Positions 1 to 9,354 are shown, numbered from the stretch's first letter. The stretch is 64,000 bases of DNA from Burkholderia sp. OK233 (GCF_900230185.1 NZ_OCSR01000001.1:1-64000); one strand, 5' to 3'. A program made the numbers and translations. Notes: generated by a model from the letters alone, not told the origin.

Positions 1-2
1 TG

Positions 3-476
3 AAGACGTTGACGCTCGCTGATCCGGGTGGTCCGTTGCAGATCGATGGGATGCCGGAAGCCTCGCTGCCACCTGCGACCAACGTCCTTCGCGCCAAAGT
101 CGCTGATTTAATTGAAAGCGGTGCGATTGACGCCGGACTGGAACTCTTCGTCGACTCGGTGAGCATGCCCGGGTTCTGGCGCAAGAGTCCCGCCGGTTTC
201 CGCACAATGGCGATCGACAATGCCGCCACGCTGCCGAAACAGTTTCGCGATCCGTTGCCGGCGTATTCACGTGACGCAGCGCGTGACGTGCAGTGCAGGA
301 CGTTGCTGATCGAGGGCGAAAAGAGCCCTCGTATGTTTCGCAACAACGTCGACAAGCTGGCGGGCTGGGTCGACCACGCGGAAAAACAAACCATCGCGGG
401 CGCATCGCATGGGATGAACGTCGCGAAGCCCGGGGTATTCAACCGGCTTGTCCTCGCCTTCGTGAGTTCATGGTAG
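3..476 (+). CDS. Alpha/beta hydrolase, C-terminal part (runs in from outside the window)
   Basis: The reading frame is open from the first bases, so only the 3' part of the gene is present (about 157 codons). The C-terminus has the layout of an alpha/beta-fold hydrolase cap and last strands: a strand LLIEGEKSP followed by a loop, and ASHGMN near the end, where the histidine is the likely catalytic one. The nucleophile and acid residues must lie upstream or cannot be placed. The substrate is unknown. The TTG at 9 is in frame but is unlikely to be the true start, because the frame continues upstream and matches family sequence. Confidence 0.75.
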   Translation, partial: KTLTLADPGGPLQIDGMPEASLPPATNVLRAKVADLIESGAIDAGLELFVDSVSMPGFWRKSPAGFRTMAIDNAATLPKQFRDPLPAYSRDAARDVQCRTLLIEGEKSPRMFRNNVDKLAGWVDHAEKQTIAGASHGMNVAKPGVFNRLVLAFVSSW

Positions 477-582
477 TGCTGTTCGTCGAGCTTGATCGCC
501 TTCATCGGCAATGGGTCATCGGTGACGTAGCCGCATACCGTATGCCAGGCAACGCGGACAACAATCAGAAAGAAGATCAACC

Positions 583-1901
583 ATGGATCATTTCCTGCGC
601 GCCAGCCTCGCGGCGAGTTGCACGCGCGGCCATTTCTACGGATCGGTGGGCCGGTGGCGCTCGCGCACTTTGCCATCTATTCCGATGGTGATCTTTCGAT
701 TCACGAAGCACTCCTTCGATCGCTGTGCAGACTGACCGGCCTGGAGGTTCCTCTCGACGGAACGACGCATTACTCGGCACGGTGGAATGAGGAAAAGCAG
801 TTGAAGTGGGAGAGGCACACGGAATTCTCCACTTTCACGTTTGTCGCGCAACGCCATGATGCGGACTACTTCTCCGATCTGCCGGCGGAACACGTTCCAT
901 CCGAGTGGTTTCACAGTTTTGAAGGCAAGCGGTTCGTCGCGATCCGGATGGAACTCGTGGCGGGCGACGCAGCCGGTGCGGCACGCCAGAACGTGCGGCA
1001 ATGGATCGATGGTCCAATTCTGGTAGGCGGCAAGGTACTGGGAGGCGGACAGGTTTACTGCGACTGGACCATCCGGCCCGACGGCTTCTCGCGGTTTCTC
1101 GTGATCGACGATGGCTTTCGGGAAGAGCAGGGCGGACGTCTCCTGCAGCGCCTCTACGAGATCGAGACATACAGGATGATGGCCTTGCTTGCGCTGCCGG
1201 TCGCCCGCGAACTGGGCAGAACTCTCGACGAATTGCAGTCAGCGCTTCAGCCGTTAATGCACAGCATGGACCTGAGTCAGGGGCGCCGCACCGATGCCGA
1301 GTTGCTGGTGCGCCTGACGCATCTTGCCGTGCGCGTCGAGTCGCTGGCGGGCTCGAGCGGGCGCTTCAGCGCGTCGCGTGCCTATGAAAAACTCGTGCTT
1401 GCCCGCATTCAGGAACTGCGCGAAGAACGCATCGAAGGGATGCCGACGATCGCGGAATTCATGGAGCGGCGCTTCGCCCCCGCGATGGAGACGTGCAAGG
1501 CCATCTGGACGCGCCACGAACAAGTCGCTGGACGGGTGGCGAGAGCCGTCGATCTGCTGCGCACGCGCGTCAATCTCGCGCAGGAAGAGGACACGACCCG
1601 GTTACTGGAAGGCATGAATCAGACCGCGCGAAGTCAGTTGAGGCTACAACACGCGGTCGAGGGTCTGTCTGTCGCCGCCATCTCGTACTACGTGCTCTCC
1701 CTGACGTCGGCAGGATTCAAGGCGCTTCATATACTGCATTTTCCGCTCGATCCGGAACTGGCCGAAGGGCTCCTGATCGTCCCGGTCGTCTTGCTGGTCA
1801 TGCTCACCATCCGGCGTAGCAAAGGTAGACACGCGGTGCGCAAATCGGAATGGCTGACATCCCAGACATCCGGAAGACCGAATTCCGAAGTTTGCGACTG
1901 A
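583..1901 (+). pseudogene. DUF3422 family membrane protein, frameshifted near the 5' end
   Basis: The protein from codon TTG 618 onward is a near full-length DUF3422 protein (about 427 residues). It opens on the family's ELHARPF motif and ends in two hydrophobic helices, roughly residues 345-370 and 380-400, followed by a basic tail. DUF3422 proteins normally start several residues before ELHARPF. An ATG at 583 gives MDHFLRASLA in the neighbouring frame, and the two frames would join if one G were restored in the run GCGGCG(G)AG near 609-616. I therefore read this as a one-base deletion. Translation from TTG 618 could still give a nearly complete protein, and a sequencing error is possible. 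The function of the family is unknown. Confidence 0.7.
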
Positions 1902-1979
1902 ACCCCTTCTTCGTCGGATGACGTCGAAAAAAAGCGTTGGAAAATCAAAAGAATAGAGACGTGCACGAGCGCGCTCGCC

Positions 1980-1995
1980 TGGCATGGCCCTTGCA
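1980..1995 (+). promoter_or_regulatory. Putative sigma-54 (-24/-12) promoter
   Basis: TGGCAT at 1980-1985, five bases, then TTGCA at 1991-1995. This matches the RpoN consensus TGGCAC-N5-TTGCA at all but one position, with correct GG/GC spacing. It lies about 100 bp before the small ORF at 2093 and 210 bp before the DUF3579 gene. No cognate activator site was identified. Confidence 0.5.
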
Positions 1996-2092
1996 AGATC
2001 GCTGCCTGCCGACGGCCCTGGATCGAGACTGGGGAGCCGTGCCTGGAATGACATCGACGCGACCGCGACGTCGCACTCACGGAGACTATGCA

Positions 2093-2203
2093 ATGACCTC
2101 ACCCGGCAACTTAGCTGGCACTTCACCTGGCAATTTAGCTGGTCTGCCTGCGCGATTGCGCGGGCTGGAACACGAGCCCCGTCGTTCGGGCAATCGGCTG
2201 TAG
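2093..2203 (+). CDS. Putative 36-residue peptide with an internal tandem repeat
   Basis: A short ORF with GGAG about 9 bp before the ATG. Its N-terminal half holds two copies of SPGNLAG, encoded by a tandem DNA repeat of about 21 bp at 2096-2142; the C-terminal half is arginine-rich. It ends 5 bp before the DUF3579 start and lies downstream of a good sigma-54 promoter. It could be a leader peptide, a small protein or chance. I do not recognise a family. Confidence 0.3.
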   Translation: MTSPGNLAGTSPGNLAGLPARLRGLEHEPRRSGNRL

Positions 2204-2207
2204 AAGT

Positions 2208-2615
2208 ATGACGGCACATTTCGGTACCCAACACTTTCTGATCAAGGGCATCACGTTCAGCGGCAAGACATTCCGGCCCGGCGACTGGGCTGAACGGCTG
2301 ACCGGCGTCATCACGCTGTTCGTTGGCGAACGCCGGCCTGGCATTCATATCGTCTGCACACGGTTAGCCATGCCAATCGTCCAGGCCGACGTCAAGTACC
2401 TGCTGGTTTCCAGTGATCTTCAGCTGATTTGCCCGGCCGCTTTTGAATTCGTCTCGAGGTTCGCGGAGGACAACGATTTGCCGATGGATTTTCGTTGCAC
2501 GCCACCGTTTGAAGGACCTGACGAGCACGGTGTCGACGAGGTGGCGGGGGCCGCCATGACGACAACATCGACGCCAATAGGCTCGCTGCAGCGGCGACCC
2601 CGGGCATCAGATTGA
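2208..2615 (+). CDS. DUF3579 domain protein
   Basis: A 135-residue protein. The motif FLIKGITFSGKTFRPGDWAERL near the N-terminus (broken here as ITFSGKTFRP and DWAERL) and the FVSRFAEDNDLPM helix are typical of the small DUF3579 family of beta-proteobacteria. Family members are usually near 100 residues. The tail after about residue 100 is low-complexity and may be a lineage-specific extension. The ATG is the first in frame. No function is established for the family. Confidence 0.7.
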   Translation: MTAHFGTQHFLIKGITFSGKTFRPGDWAERLTGVITLFVGERRPGIHIVCTRLAMPIVQADVKYLLVSSDLQLICPAAFEFVSRFAEDNDLPMDFRCTPPFEGPDEHGVDEVAGAAMTTTSTPIGSLQRRPRASD

Positions 2616-2708
2616 AAAGGCCGGTGCATGCGGCATCCGTGATGCGCATTCGAGTCAAGGCACGGGCGCCCCGATGATCCTGGTTGACGCTGCTTTTTGC
2701 GGTGGCTG

Positions 2709-2739
2709 AGAATTCAGCCTGCCCCGCCCGCTGAATTCT
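2709..2739. promoter_or_regulatory. Perfect 10-bp inverted repeat upstream of the 2HCT promoter
   Basis: AGAATTCAGC (2709-2718) and GCTGAATTCT (2730-2739) flank an 11-bp GC-rich spacer, about 95-125 bp before the sigma-54 promoter at 2834. Distance and symmetry suit an enhancer (UAS) for the NtrC-type regulator at 6363. A terminator for the DUF3579 gene is the alternative, but no T-tract follows directly. Confidence 0.4.
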
Positions 2740-2833
2740 GAGTTTTGAGCCGGGCGCCAATCGTCCTGCGCCACGTGTCAAAAAAACCGTAACGATAACA
2801 GGCAGATAGCGGCGTGAAGAAATAGATGCCGGC

Positions 2834-2849
2834 TGGCCCGACTCTTGCG
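2834..2849 (+). promoter_or_regulatory. Putative sigma-54 promoter of the 2HCT transporter gene
   Basis: TGGCCCG (2834-2840), ACTC, TTGCG (2845-2849). The -24 GG and -12 GC are correctly spaced and the G after TGGCNC fits the extended consensus. The nearest gene is the 2HCT symporter at 3016, and a sigma-54-dependent activator is encoded next to it, so the pairing is coherent. The predicted start is near 2861. Confidence 0.6.
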
Positions 2850-3015
2850 TTTATCTGCCGACAAGCGCCTTCGATCGGGACTGCCTAGCCCGCGTTCGGA
2901 AGCGACCTTAAAGCGGACAAGCGATCCGCTGCATGGTCACGCGTATTAATCAGCTCGAAAGCCGTAACGCGTCATCGCGCGGCGTTAAGAGCCCTTGAAC
3001 AGTCAGGAGACAAAC

Positions 3016-4371
3016 GTGCACAGCACATCCCCCACGTCACAGCCAGAACCGGCACCCGTCATCGAAGCCCACACCCGCTTCTGGCCGGAGGGCTGGTGGA
3101 AACTGATGGAAATCCGAATCGGCATCATCCCGTTGCCAATCTATGTCGTGCTGTTCGCGTTGATCGCCGGCTTTGTGATCTCTGGCAAGGTGCCTGGCGA
3201 GATATCGATGGCGATCGCAGTACTCGCATTCTTCGGCTTCACGTGTGCGGAAATCGGCAAGCGCTTGCCTCTGTTCCGCAATATCGGCGCGGCTGCGATT
3301 TTTGCAACGTTCATTCCGTCCGCGCTGGCCTATTACCACTTTCTGCCGAAGCCGATCCTCACGCTGACGATGGACTTCACGAAGTCGACCAACTTCCTGT
3401 ACCTGTTCATTGCATCGATCATTGTCGGCAGCATTCTCAGCATGGACCGCCGCGTGCTGATCCAGGGCTTCCTGAAGATTTTCGTTCCGCTCGCGGTCGG
3501 TTCTGTCGCCGCTGCGATCGTTGGAACCGCTGTCGGAACCGCGCTAGGACTCGGCGCGCACCATACATTCTTCTTCATCGTCGCGCCGATCATGGCGGGC
3601 GGTGTCGGTGAAGGTGCGATTCCCCTGTCGATTGGCTACTCAGAAATTCTTCATCTGCCACAAGGCGAGCTGTTTGCGCAAGTGCTGCCGCCGGTGATGC
3701 TGGGCAGCCTCACGGCGATTATCCTGTCGGGTGCGCTCGACTTGCTCGGGAAACGCTTGCCGCACCTCACCGGGCAAGGGCGCCTCCAGGTTGGAGAGCA
3801 GGAGGAGATGGCTCCGATGCGTGATGAAATCACCGGACACGTTGACGTCACCCACGTCGCGGCAGCCGGCATCACGGCCATTACGCTCTATCTGCTGGGG
3901 CTGATGTGCCGCGACCTGTTCGGACTGCCTGCACCCGTCGCGATGCTGTTCATCGCGGTGCTGGTCAAACTCGCGCGGGCGGTATCGCCGCCATTGCAGG
4001 AGGGCGCCTTTGTCGTCTACAAGTTCTTCTCGACCGCGGTGACCTACCCTTTGCTGTTCGCGATCGGCGTTGCGATGACGCCGTGGGACAAACTGGTCGC
4101 GGCGTTCACTCTAGCCAATATCGTCACTATTGTGGCAACCGTTGTGACGCTGATGGGGAGCGGCTTTGCGGTGGCGTTCTGGCTGAAGATGCACCCCATC
4201 GACACAGCGATCGTGAACGCGTGCCATAGCGGTCAGGGGGGCACCGGCGACGTCGCGATCCTGACGGCGGCGAACCGGATGCAACTGATGCCGTTCGCGC
4301 AGATCGCCACCCGCATTGGCGGGGCAATCGTTGTCACCGGGACACTGATCGTGCTTGCGCACTTTGGATGA
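3016..4371 (+). CDS. 2-hydroxycarboxylate transporter (2HCT family symporter)
   Basis: An inner-membrane secondary transporter of the CitS/CimH/MaeN family, which take up citrate, malate or related 2-hydroxycarboxylates with Na+ or H+. The two family signature loops are visible: GGVGEGAIPLS in the first half and SGQGGTGDVAIL in the second. Repeated hydrophobic helices fill about 450 residues, the usual family length. I chose GTG 3016 because AGGAG sits 6 bp upstream and the paralog at 11801-13162 starts at the same place. A TTG at 2995 has no good ribosome site. Sensor, regulator and porin genes follow in the same direction. The substrate cannot be read from sequence. Confidence 0.9.
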   Translation: MHSTSPTSQPEPAPVIEAHTRFWPEGWWKLMEIRIGIIPLPIYVVLFALIAGFVISGKVPGEISMAIAVLAFFGFTCAEIGKRLPLFRNIGAAAIFATFIPSALAYYHFLPKPILTLTMDFTKSTNFLYLFIASIIVGSILSMDRRVLIQGFLKIFVPLAVGSVAAAIVGTAVGTALGLGAHHTFFFIVAPIMAGGVGEGAIPLSIGYSEILHLPQGELFAQVLPPVMLGSLTAIILSGALDLLGKRLPHLTGQGRLQVGEQEEMAPMRDEITGHVDVTHVAAAGITAITLYLLGLMCRDLFGLPAPVAMLFIAVLVKLARAVSPPLQEGAFVVYKFFSTAVTYPLLFAIGVAMTPWDKLVAAFTLANIVTIVATVVTLMGSGFAVAFWLKMHPIDTAIVNACHSGQGGTGDVAILTAANRMQLMPFAQIATRIGGAIVVTGTLIVLAHFG

Positions 4372-4489
4372 CGCGCCGGTGCGGCCAGGGTGTTGAACAA
4401 CCGCAGCCGCGAACGGGGTGTATGCCGGGCTGTACGCAGGATGGGCGATTTGCGAGAATTGGCCGGCGTCAGTCGCCTGTGAGGTTTCA

Positions 4490-6373
4490 ATGAGGTCGTT
4501 CGTGCACGTGAGAGTGTGTGGTGTTCCGCTGTGGGGATGGCTGGCCGCAGCGGTGCTATACGCCGGCGTGGCTGGCGTAGCGATTGAGCTTGCGTGGCAG
4601 CGCTCCGTTAGCGCAATCGCGACGGTCGGCAGTTACCGTCTCGATCTCTACGCCGCGAGCCTGAAAAGTGAACTGGGCCGCTACGAAATGGTGCCCGGCA
4701 TCGTTGCGCGGCAGGACAGCGTGCATGCGCTGTTGCGCGCGCGAACCGATGCGCAGCCGGCTGTTTTGCACGCTGTCGATACCTACCTGGCCGAGGTCAA
4801 CCGCGAGGCGCGAAGCGTCGCGGTGTACCTGATCGAGCCGCATGGCACGGTGATCGCCGCGAGCAACTGGGATCAACCGCTGAGCTTTGTTGGCACTAAC
4901 GTTTCGTATCGCCCGTACTTCAAGGATGCGCTCGCGCATGGCTCGGGGCGCTTTTTCGGCATCGGCACCAACACAGGCGTGCCAGGTCTTTATTATGCGA
5001 GCGCGGTGCGCGAGGCCGACGGGTCGATCGGCGCAGCGGCGGTCAAGGTCAGCGTCGATGCGCTTGAATCCGCATGGAGGGTGCCGGCCGAAGCGGCGAT
5101 GGTCGTCGACGCGAATGGCGTGATTGTTATCTCCACGGTTCCAGCGTGGAAATTCACGGCGCTGAGACCCATCACGCCGGAGCGGCAGACGCAGATTCAG
5201 GCGTCGCGGCAATACGCGGGCCGAGCGGTTGAGCCGCTGCCGTATCGGCGGCTTGGCAACTGGGGCATGGCGGGCTGGTTTGCACAGTTTCCTGACTGGA
5301 CCCATCCAGGCCACTACCGGCGCTTTCTTGCCCTGTCTATACCGGCGCCACAAGCGGGCGATTCGATCATCGTGCTACTCGACGTCGCACCGGCACGGCA
5401 CCAGCAATACCTCGCATTCGCGTTCGTCACCGGGCTCTTCCTGATCGCCGGCCTCTATGGCCTGTATGCAATCCAGCATCGTCGCGCGATTGCCGAGAAG
5501 CTGAACGCCCAGGATGCCCTGCGGGGCGCTAACGAGCGCCTGGAAGTCACCGTGCAGCAGCGCACCGCTGAACTGACCCGTGCCAACGCGAGGATGCAAC
5601 AGGAAATCGCCGAACGCATCAGTGCAGAGCAGTCACTACGTGATTCGCAGCAGGAACTGGTGCATGCGGGCAAACTCGCGGTGCTAGGACAGATGGCAGC
5701 GGGGTTGACGCATGAACTGAACCAGCCGCTCGTCGCAATCAGGACACTGTCCGACAACGCCCGCACGTTTTTTGAGCGCGATCAGCCCGCATCGGCGATC
5801 GCCAATCTCGAACGTATTTCGCGCCTGGTCGACGGCATGGCGCTACTCACCGGCGAGCTGAAGACTTTCGCCCGCAGGCCGGGCATCGAACGGGTCCCCG
5901 TGTCGCTTAATGAAGCGGTGGAGCACGCCGTCCTGATTTACGAGTCACGGATTCGCGACGAACAGGTGCAACTCGACAAGCACGTTGCTGTGGGTACGAC
6001 AGTGTATGCGGAGCCGAGCCAGTTGCAGCAGGTGATCGTCAACCTGCTTGGCAACGCACTTGATGCGGTCGCGCCTGAGGCGCGGCGTACGATTACCATT
6101 GATGCACACGAGGCGGACGAGTACGGCCGCGTCGTGTTCACTATCGCCGATAGTGGCACTGGCATCGCCCCCGAGGTGCTGGCTCATCTGTTCGAGCCGT
6201 TTGTAACGACAAAGCCGCGGGGGCGGGGCCTCGGGCTGGGTCTGGCGATCACATCGCGGCTTGTCGAGGGTTTCGGCGCCCGTATCTCGGCTGCGAACCT
6301 TCCCTGCGGTGGCGCGCAGTTCAGGATCGATTTTGTGGCGGCAACGGTGCAGGGGACAGCCAATGGGCGATGA
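4490..6373 (+). CDS. DctB-like Cache-domain sensor histidine kinase
   Basis: A 627-residue inner-membrane sensor. A first helix at about 12-35 and a second at about 305-325 flank a periplasmic double-Cache-like region containing SNWDQPLSFVGTNVSYRPYF, typical of carboxylate sensors. A coiled coil follows, then HisKA with GLTHELNQP (phospho-acceptor His408) and HATPase_c with N, G1 (ADSGTGIAP) and G2 (GLGLGLAI) boxes. This is the DctB plan. It sits between the 2HCT gene and an NtrC-type regulator whose ATG overlaps its stop by 11 bp, so the two are probably translationally coupled. It probably senses the transported carboxylate. ATG 4490 is preferred over an upstream GTG because it begins directly before the first membrane helix, as in the paralog at 15910. 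Confidence 0.88.
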   Translation: MRSFVHVRVCGVPLWGWLAAAVLYAGVAGVAIELAWQRSVSAIATVGSYRLDLYAASLKSELGRYEMVPGIVARQDSVHALLRARTDAQPAVLHAVDTYLAEVNREARSVAVYLIEPHGTVIAASNWDQPLSFVGTNVSYRPYFKDALAHGSGRFFGIGTNTGVPGLYYASAVREADGSIGAAAVKVSVDALESAWRVPAEAAMVVDANGVIVISTVPAWKFTALRPITPERQTQIQASRQYAGRAVEPLPYRRLGNWGMAGWFAQFPDWTHPGHYRRFLALSIPAPQAGDSIIVLLDVAPARHQQYLAFAFVTGLFLIAGLYGLYAIQHRRAIAEKLNAQDALRGANERLEVTVQQRTAELTRANARMQQEIAERISAEQSLRDSQQELVHAGKLAVLGQMAAGLTHELNQPLVAIRTLSDNARTFFERDQPASAIANLERISRLVDGMALLTGELKTFARRPGIERVPVSLNEAVEHAVLIYESRIRDEQVQLDKHVAVGTTVYAEPSQLQQVIVNLLGNALDAVAPEARRTITIDAHEADEYGRVVFTIADSGTGIAPEVLAHLFEPFVTTKPRGRGLGLGLAITSRLVEGFGARISAANLPCGGAQFRIDFVAATVQGTANGR

Positions 6374-7718
6374 GATTCGTGTTGTAGTGGTCGAAGACGA
6401 CGAGAACGTCCGGCTCGGCGTCGAGCAGGCTGTTGCGCTGGCTGGCTATCCGGTTCAGGCCTATGAATCGGCGAGCGCGGCGTTGGCCGTGGTCGCGCCG
6501 GGCGCACCGGTGGTGATCGTGTCCGATGTCCGGATGCCGGGCATCGACGGACTGCAACTACTCGAACGTGTGCTGGCGGTCGATGCGCAGATTCCAGTGG
6601 TGCTGATCAGCGGTCATGCGGACATCTCGACAGCGGTCGGCGCGATGCGCCGCGGCGCCTATGACTTTATTGAAAAACCGTTCTCGTCGGAACACATCGT
6701 GAGCCGGGTCGCACGCGCCGTTGAGAAACGGCGTCTTACGCTCGAAGTAGAGGGTCTGCGAGACGCGCTGCGTAACTGGCACGGTATCGAAGCCATGGTG
6801 CTAGGCAAGTCGCCTGCGATTGCCGAAGTCCGCAAGAAAATCCTGCGGCTCGCGGATACCTCTGTTTCAGTACTCATCAGAGGCGAGACGGGGACCGGCA
6901 AGGAACTGATTGCGCGTGGGCTGCACGACTTCGGTCAGCGGCGCGACCGTCATTTTGTTGCGCTCAACTGCGGAGGGTTGCCCGAGCAGCTCTTTGAAAG
7001 CGAACTCTTCGGTCATGAGGCAGGGGCCTTTACCGGCGCGCTCAAGAATCGGGTCGGCAAGATCGAATGGGCTCACGGCGGCACGCTCTTTCTCGACGAA
7101 ATCGAAACCATGCCGGTTGCACTGCAGATCAAGCTGCTGCGTGTTCTGCAGGAACGCCACATCGAGCGGTTGGGTGCCAACGAGTCAATTCCGGTCGACT
7201 GCAGGATCGTCGCGGCGTCCAAGGCGGACCTGACAGAACTGGCGAAAGAAGGGCGCTTCCGGTCGGATTTCCTCTATCGGTTGAATGTCGCGCAGATCGA
7301 GCTGCCGCCGTTGCGCGAACGCCGCGAAGATATTCCCTTGTTATTCGAGCACTTTGTGCTCGCAGCGGCCCGGCGCTTTGGGCAAGTCGCACCGACCCTC
7401 TCGGTCTCGCAGGTGTCCGAACTGATGGCACATCAATGGCCGGGCAATGTGCGCGAACTGCAGAACGTCTCGGACCGCTTCGTGCTGGGCCTGGTTGGCG
7501 ACACGCTCATCTCTGATGCGAACCCGGCGGGGATATCCGGCACACTTGCTGAACAGATAGCACGCTTCGAACGGCTATTGATCGAAGAAATGCTGCAACG
7601 CCATCACGGCAATGTCGGTGCGGCCAGCGCTGCGCTTGGCATGCCGCGCAAGACGCTGTATCACAAGATCCGCCAGTTCAGGATCCCGACCCGGGAACCG
7701 CAGGCGGAATCGGAGTGA
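6363..7718 (+). CDS. NtrC/DctD-type sigma-54-dependent response regulator
   Basis: A 451-residue activator. The receiver domain (about 5-120) has Asp55 in SDVRMPG. An AAA+ sigma-54 interaction domain follows, with Walker A GETGTGKE and the sigma-54 contact loop GAFTGA intact. A Fis-type helix-turn-helix ends the protein (MPRKTLYHKIRQF). It pairs with the upstream kinase, as the 11-bp gene overlap shows. The likely target is the sigma-54 promoter at 2834 in front of the 2HCT gene, with the inverted repeat at 2709-2739 as a possible binding site. Confidence 0.92.
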   Translation: MGDEIRVVVVEDDENVRLGVEQAVALAGYPVQAYESASAALAVVAPGAPVVIVSDVRMPGIDGLQLLERVLAVDAQIPVVLISGHADISTAVGAMRRGAYDFIEKPFSSEHIVSRVARAVEKRRLTLEVEGLRDALRNWHGIEAMVLGKSPAIAEVRKKILRLADTSVSVLIRGETGTGKELIARGLHDFGQRRDRHFVALNCGGLPEQLFESELFGHEAGAFTGALKNRVGKIEWAHGGTLFLDEIETMPVALQIKLLRVLQERHIERLGANESIPVDCRIVAASKADLTELAKEGRFRSDFLYRLNVAQIELPPLRERREDIPLLFEHFVLAAARRFGQVAPTLSVSQVSELMAHQWPGNVRELQNVSDRFVLGLVGDTLISDANPAGISGTLAEQIARFERLLIEEMLQRHHGNVGAASAALGMPRKTLYHKIRQFRIPTREPQAESE

Positions 7719-7922
7719 TACGGTCTACGGCCGCTGCGTAAATTTTCGGATATCAGTGATTACACTTAGTTGTACAAATGGTACGGGAAAGGTGGCTGAA
7801 GGATCGAAGTAATTAGGATTACGCCCATTGGTTGACCTGCGCTGTCATCTGGATATCCAGACCGCAGTCCTCCCACGCGACAAAACGAACATTTTTCAAC
7901 GTTGTAATCAGAGGAGACGATC

Positions 7923-9050
7923 TTGAAGAAAAAGTATCTGGCTTTGGCCGTTACGGCAGGCGCCTTTGCCGCAACCGGTGCGCACGCACAGTCGAGCGTC
8001 CAGCTTTACGGCCTGATGGACCTGAGCTTTCCGACCTATCGGACGCACGCGGATGCGAACGGCAATCATGTCGTTGGTATGGGCAACGACGGCGAACCGT
8101 GGTTCAGCGGCAGCCGCTGGGGCCTGAAGGGCGCGGAAGACATCGGTGGTGGAACGAAGATCATTTTCCGCCTTGAGAGCGAATTCGTTGTGGCCAACGG
8201 CCAGATGGAAGATCCGGGCCAGATCTTCGACCGTGACGCATGGGTGGGCGTCGAGAACGACACGTTCGGCAAGATCACTGCAGGTTTCCAGAACACGATC
8301 GCGCGCGACGCATCGACGATCTATGGCGACGCGTACGGCTCGGCGCGCCTGACGACGGAAGAGGGCGGCTGGACCAATTCGAATAACTTCAAGCAGATGA
8401 TTTTCTACGCGGCCAGCGCGACCGGCACACGCTATAACAATGGCGTGGCATGGAAGAAACTGTTCAGCAATGGTATTTTCGCCAGCGCCGGCTACGCATT
8501 CGGCAACTCAACGAGTTTCGGCTCCAATTCCAACTACCAGGCAGCGCTCGGGTACAACGGCGGCGCGTTCGACGTGTCGGGCTTCTATAGCCATGTGAAT
8601 CGCGTCGGCTTTACAAACCAGACGTTCTCAGTGGGCGGCAACTACACGTTCGGTATTCTGCGCGCCAATGCGGGTTACTTCCGTTACCTGGGTAATCAGG
8701 GTGCGCTCGGCCAGCGTCAGGACAACGCCTGGACGGCGTCGCTCAAGCTGTCGCCCAAGGGGCCGTTCGACTACGAACTCGGCTATCAGCAGATGCGCGT
8801 GAAGAACGCCGCTTACAACGTCGACGGCGATATCCCGAACGCGAACATCGGCGCTTTCGACCCGACGTCAGGCCTTCACAACGGTTACAAGGAAACGCTG
8901 TACTGGTCGGCGTTCTATCACCTGTCGAAGCGCACTGAAGTGTATCTGGCCGGCGACTACATGAGGCTGCATGGCGGCTACACCGTCGGATCCACGTTCG
9001 GCTCGACCAACCAGCTCGAACTGACCACGGGCGTGCGCACGCGCTTCTGA
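7923..9050 (+). CDS. Gram-negative general porin
   Basis: A 375-residue outer-membrane porin of the Burkholderia/Neisseria type. A signal peptide of about 22 residues ends in GAHAQSS, and the mature chain opens with SVQLYGLMDL. Repeated aromatic-rich beta strands and a C-terminal phenylalanine (TRF) follow. The start is TTG 7923, preceded by GAGGAG. A clear terminator follows at 9098. It probably lets the substrate of the 2HCT symporter cross the outer membrane. The 200-bp leader has no recognisable sigma-54 site, so its control may differ from that of the transporter. Confidence 0.92.
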   Translation: MKKKYLALAVTAGAFAATGAHAQSSVQLYGLMDLSFPTYRTHADANGNHVVGMGNDGEPWFSGSRWGLKGAEDIGGGTKIIFRLESEFVVANGQMEDPGQIFDRDAWVGVENDTFGKITAGFQNTIARDASTIYGDAYGSARLTTEEGGWTNSNNFKQMIFYAASATGTRYNNGVAWKKLFSNGIFASAGYAFGNSTSFGSNSNYQAALGYNGGAFDVSGFYSHVNRVGFTNQTFSVGGNYTFGILRANAGYFRYLGNQGALGQRQDNAWTASLKLSPKGPFDYELGYQQMRVKNAAYNVDGDIPNANIGAFDPTSGLHNGYKETLYWSAFYHLSKRTEVYLAGDYMRLHGGYTVGSTFGSTNQLELTTGVRTRF

Positions 9051-9097
9051 TCCAGGAATCAGATTCGCTCTGAACCGTTCATCGATGTGCTCCTACT

Positions 9098-9133
9098 AGC
9101 GGCGGCGGACTTATCCGCCCGCCGCTTTTTTTT
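9098..9133 (+). terminator. Rho-independent terminator of the porin gene
   Basis: A 12-bp GC-rich stem (AGCGGCGGCGGA pairing with 9114-9126, one bulged base), a CTTA loop, then eight T residues. Confidence 0.85.
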
Positions 9134-9159
9134 GGCTCGCCGGGTCGAGGAAGACAGCC

Positions 9160-9354
9160 ATGTTCAGAAATATCACTATCCGGACCGCTCGGACCATCAC
9201 GATTGCCGGCTACACGGCCGCGTTGATGCTTGTGATCGCGACGTCGATTGCGGGCCTGGAAACGGCCAACACGGCGCTCGACAGGATGTACAACTGGTTG
9301 CGGATTTCGAGCCTGATCGGCCGTAGCATGGTTGTGAGAGCCTGCGAGCAATGA
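9160..9354 (+). pseudogene. Methyl-accepting chemotaxis protein, N-terminal stub
   Basis: About the first 45 residues match the start of a Tar-like chemoreceptor: MFRNITIRT, one membrane helix, then ETANTALDRMY. The frame then loses similarity and stops at 9354, where a decayed IS5-family element begins on the other strand. The ligand-binding, HAMP and signalling regions are missing from this locus. The rest of the receptor was evidently lost with or after the IS insertion. Confidence 0.65.

Noticed and set aside
293..691. 132-codon frame overlapping the hydrolase and DUF3422 starts
   Set aside because: Shadow frame, Arg-rich, no ribosome site or motif; the alternative genes on the same strand are recognisable families.
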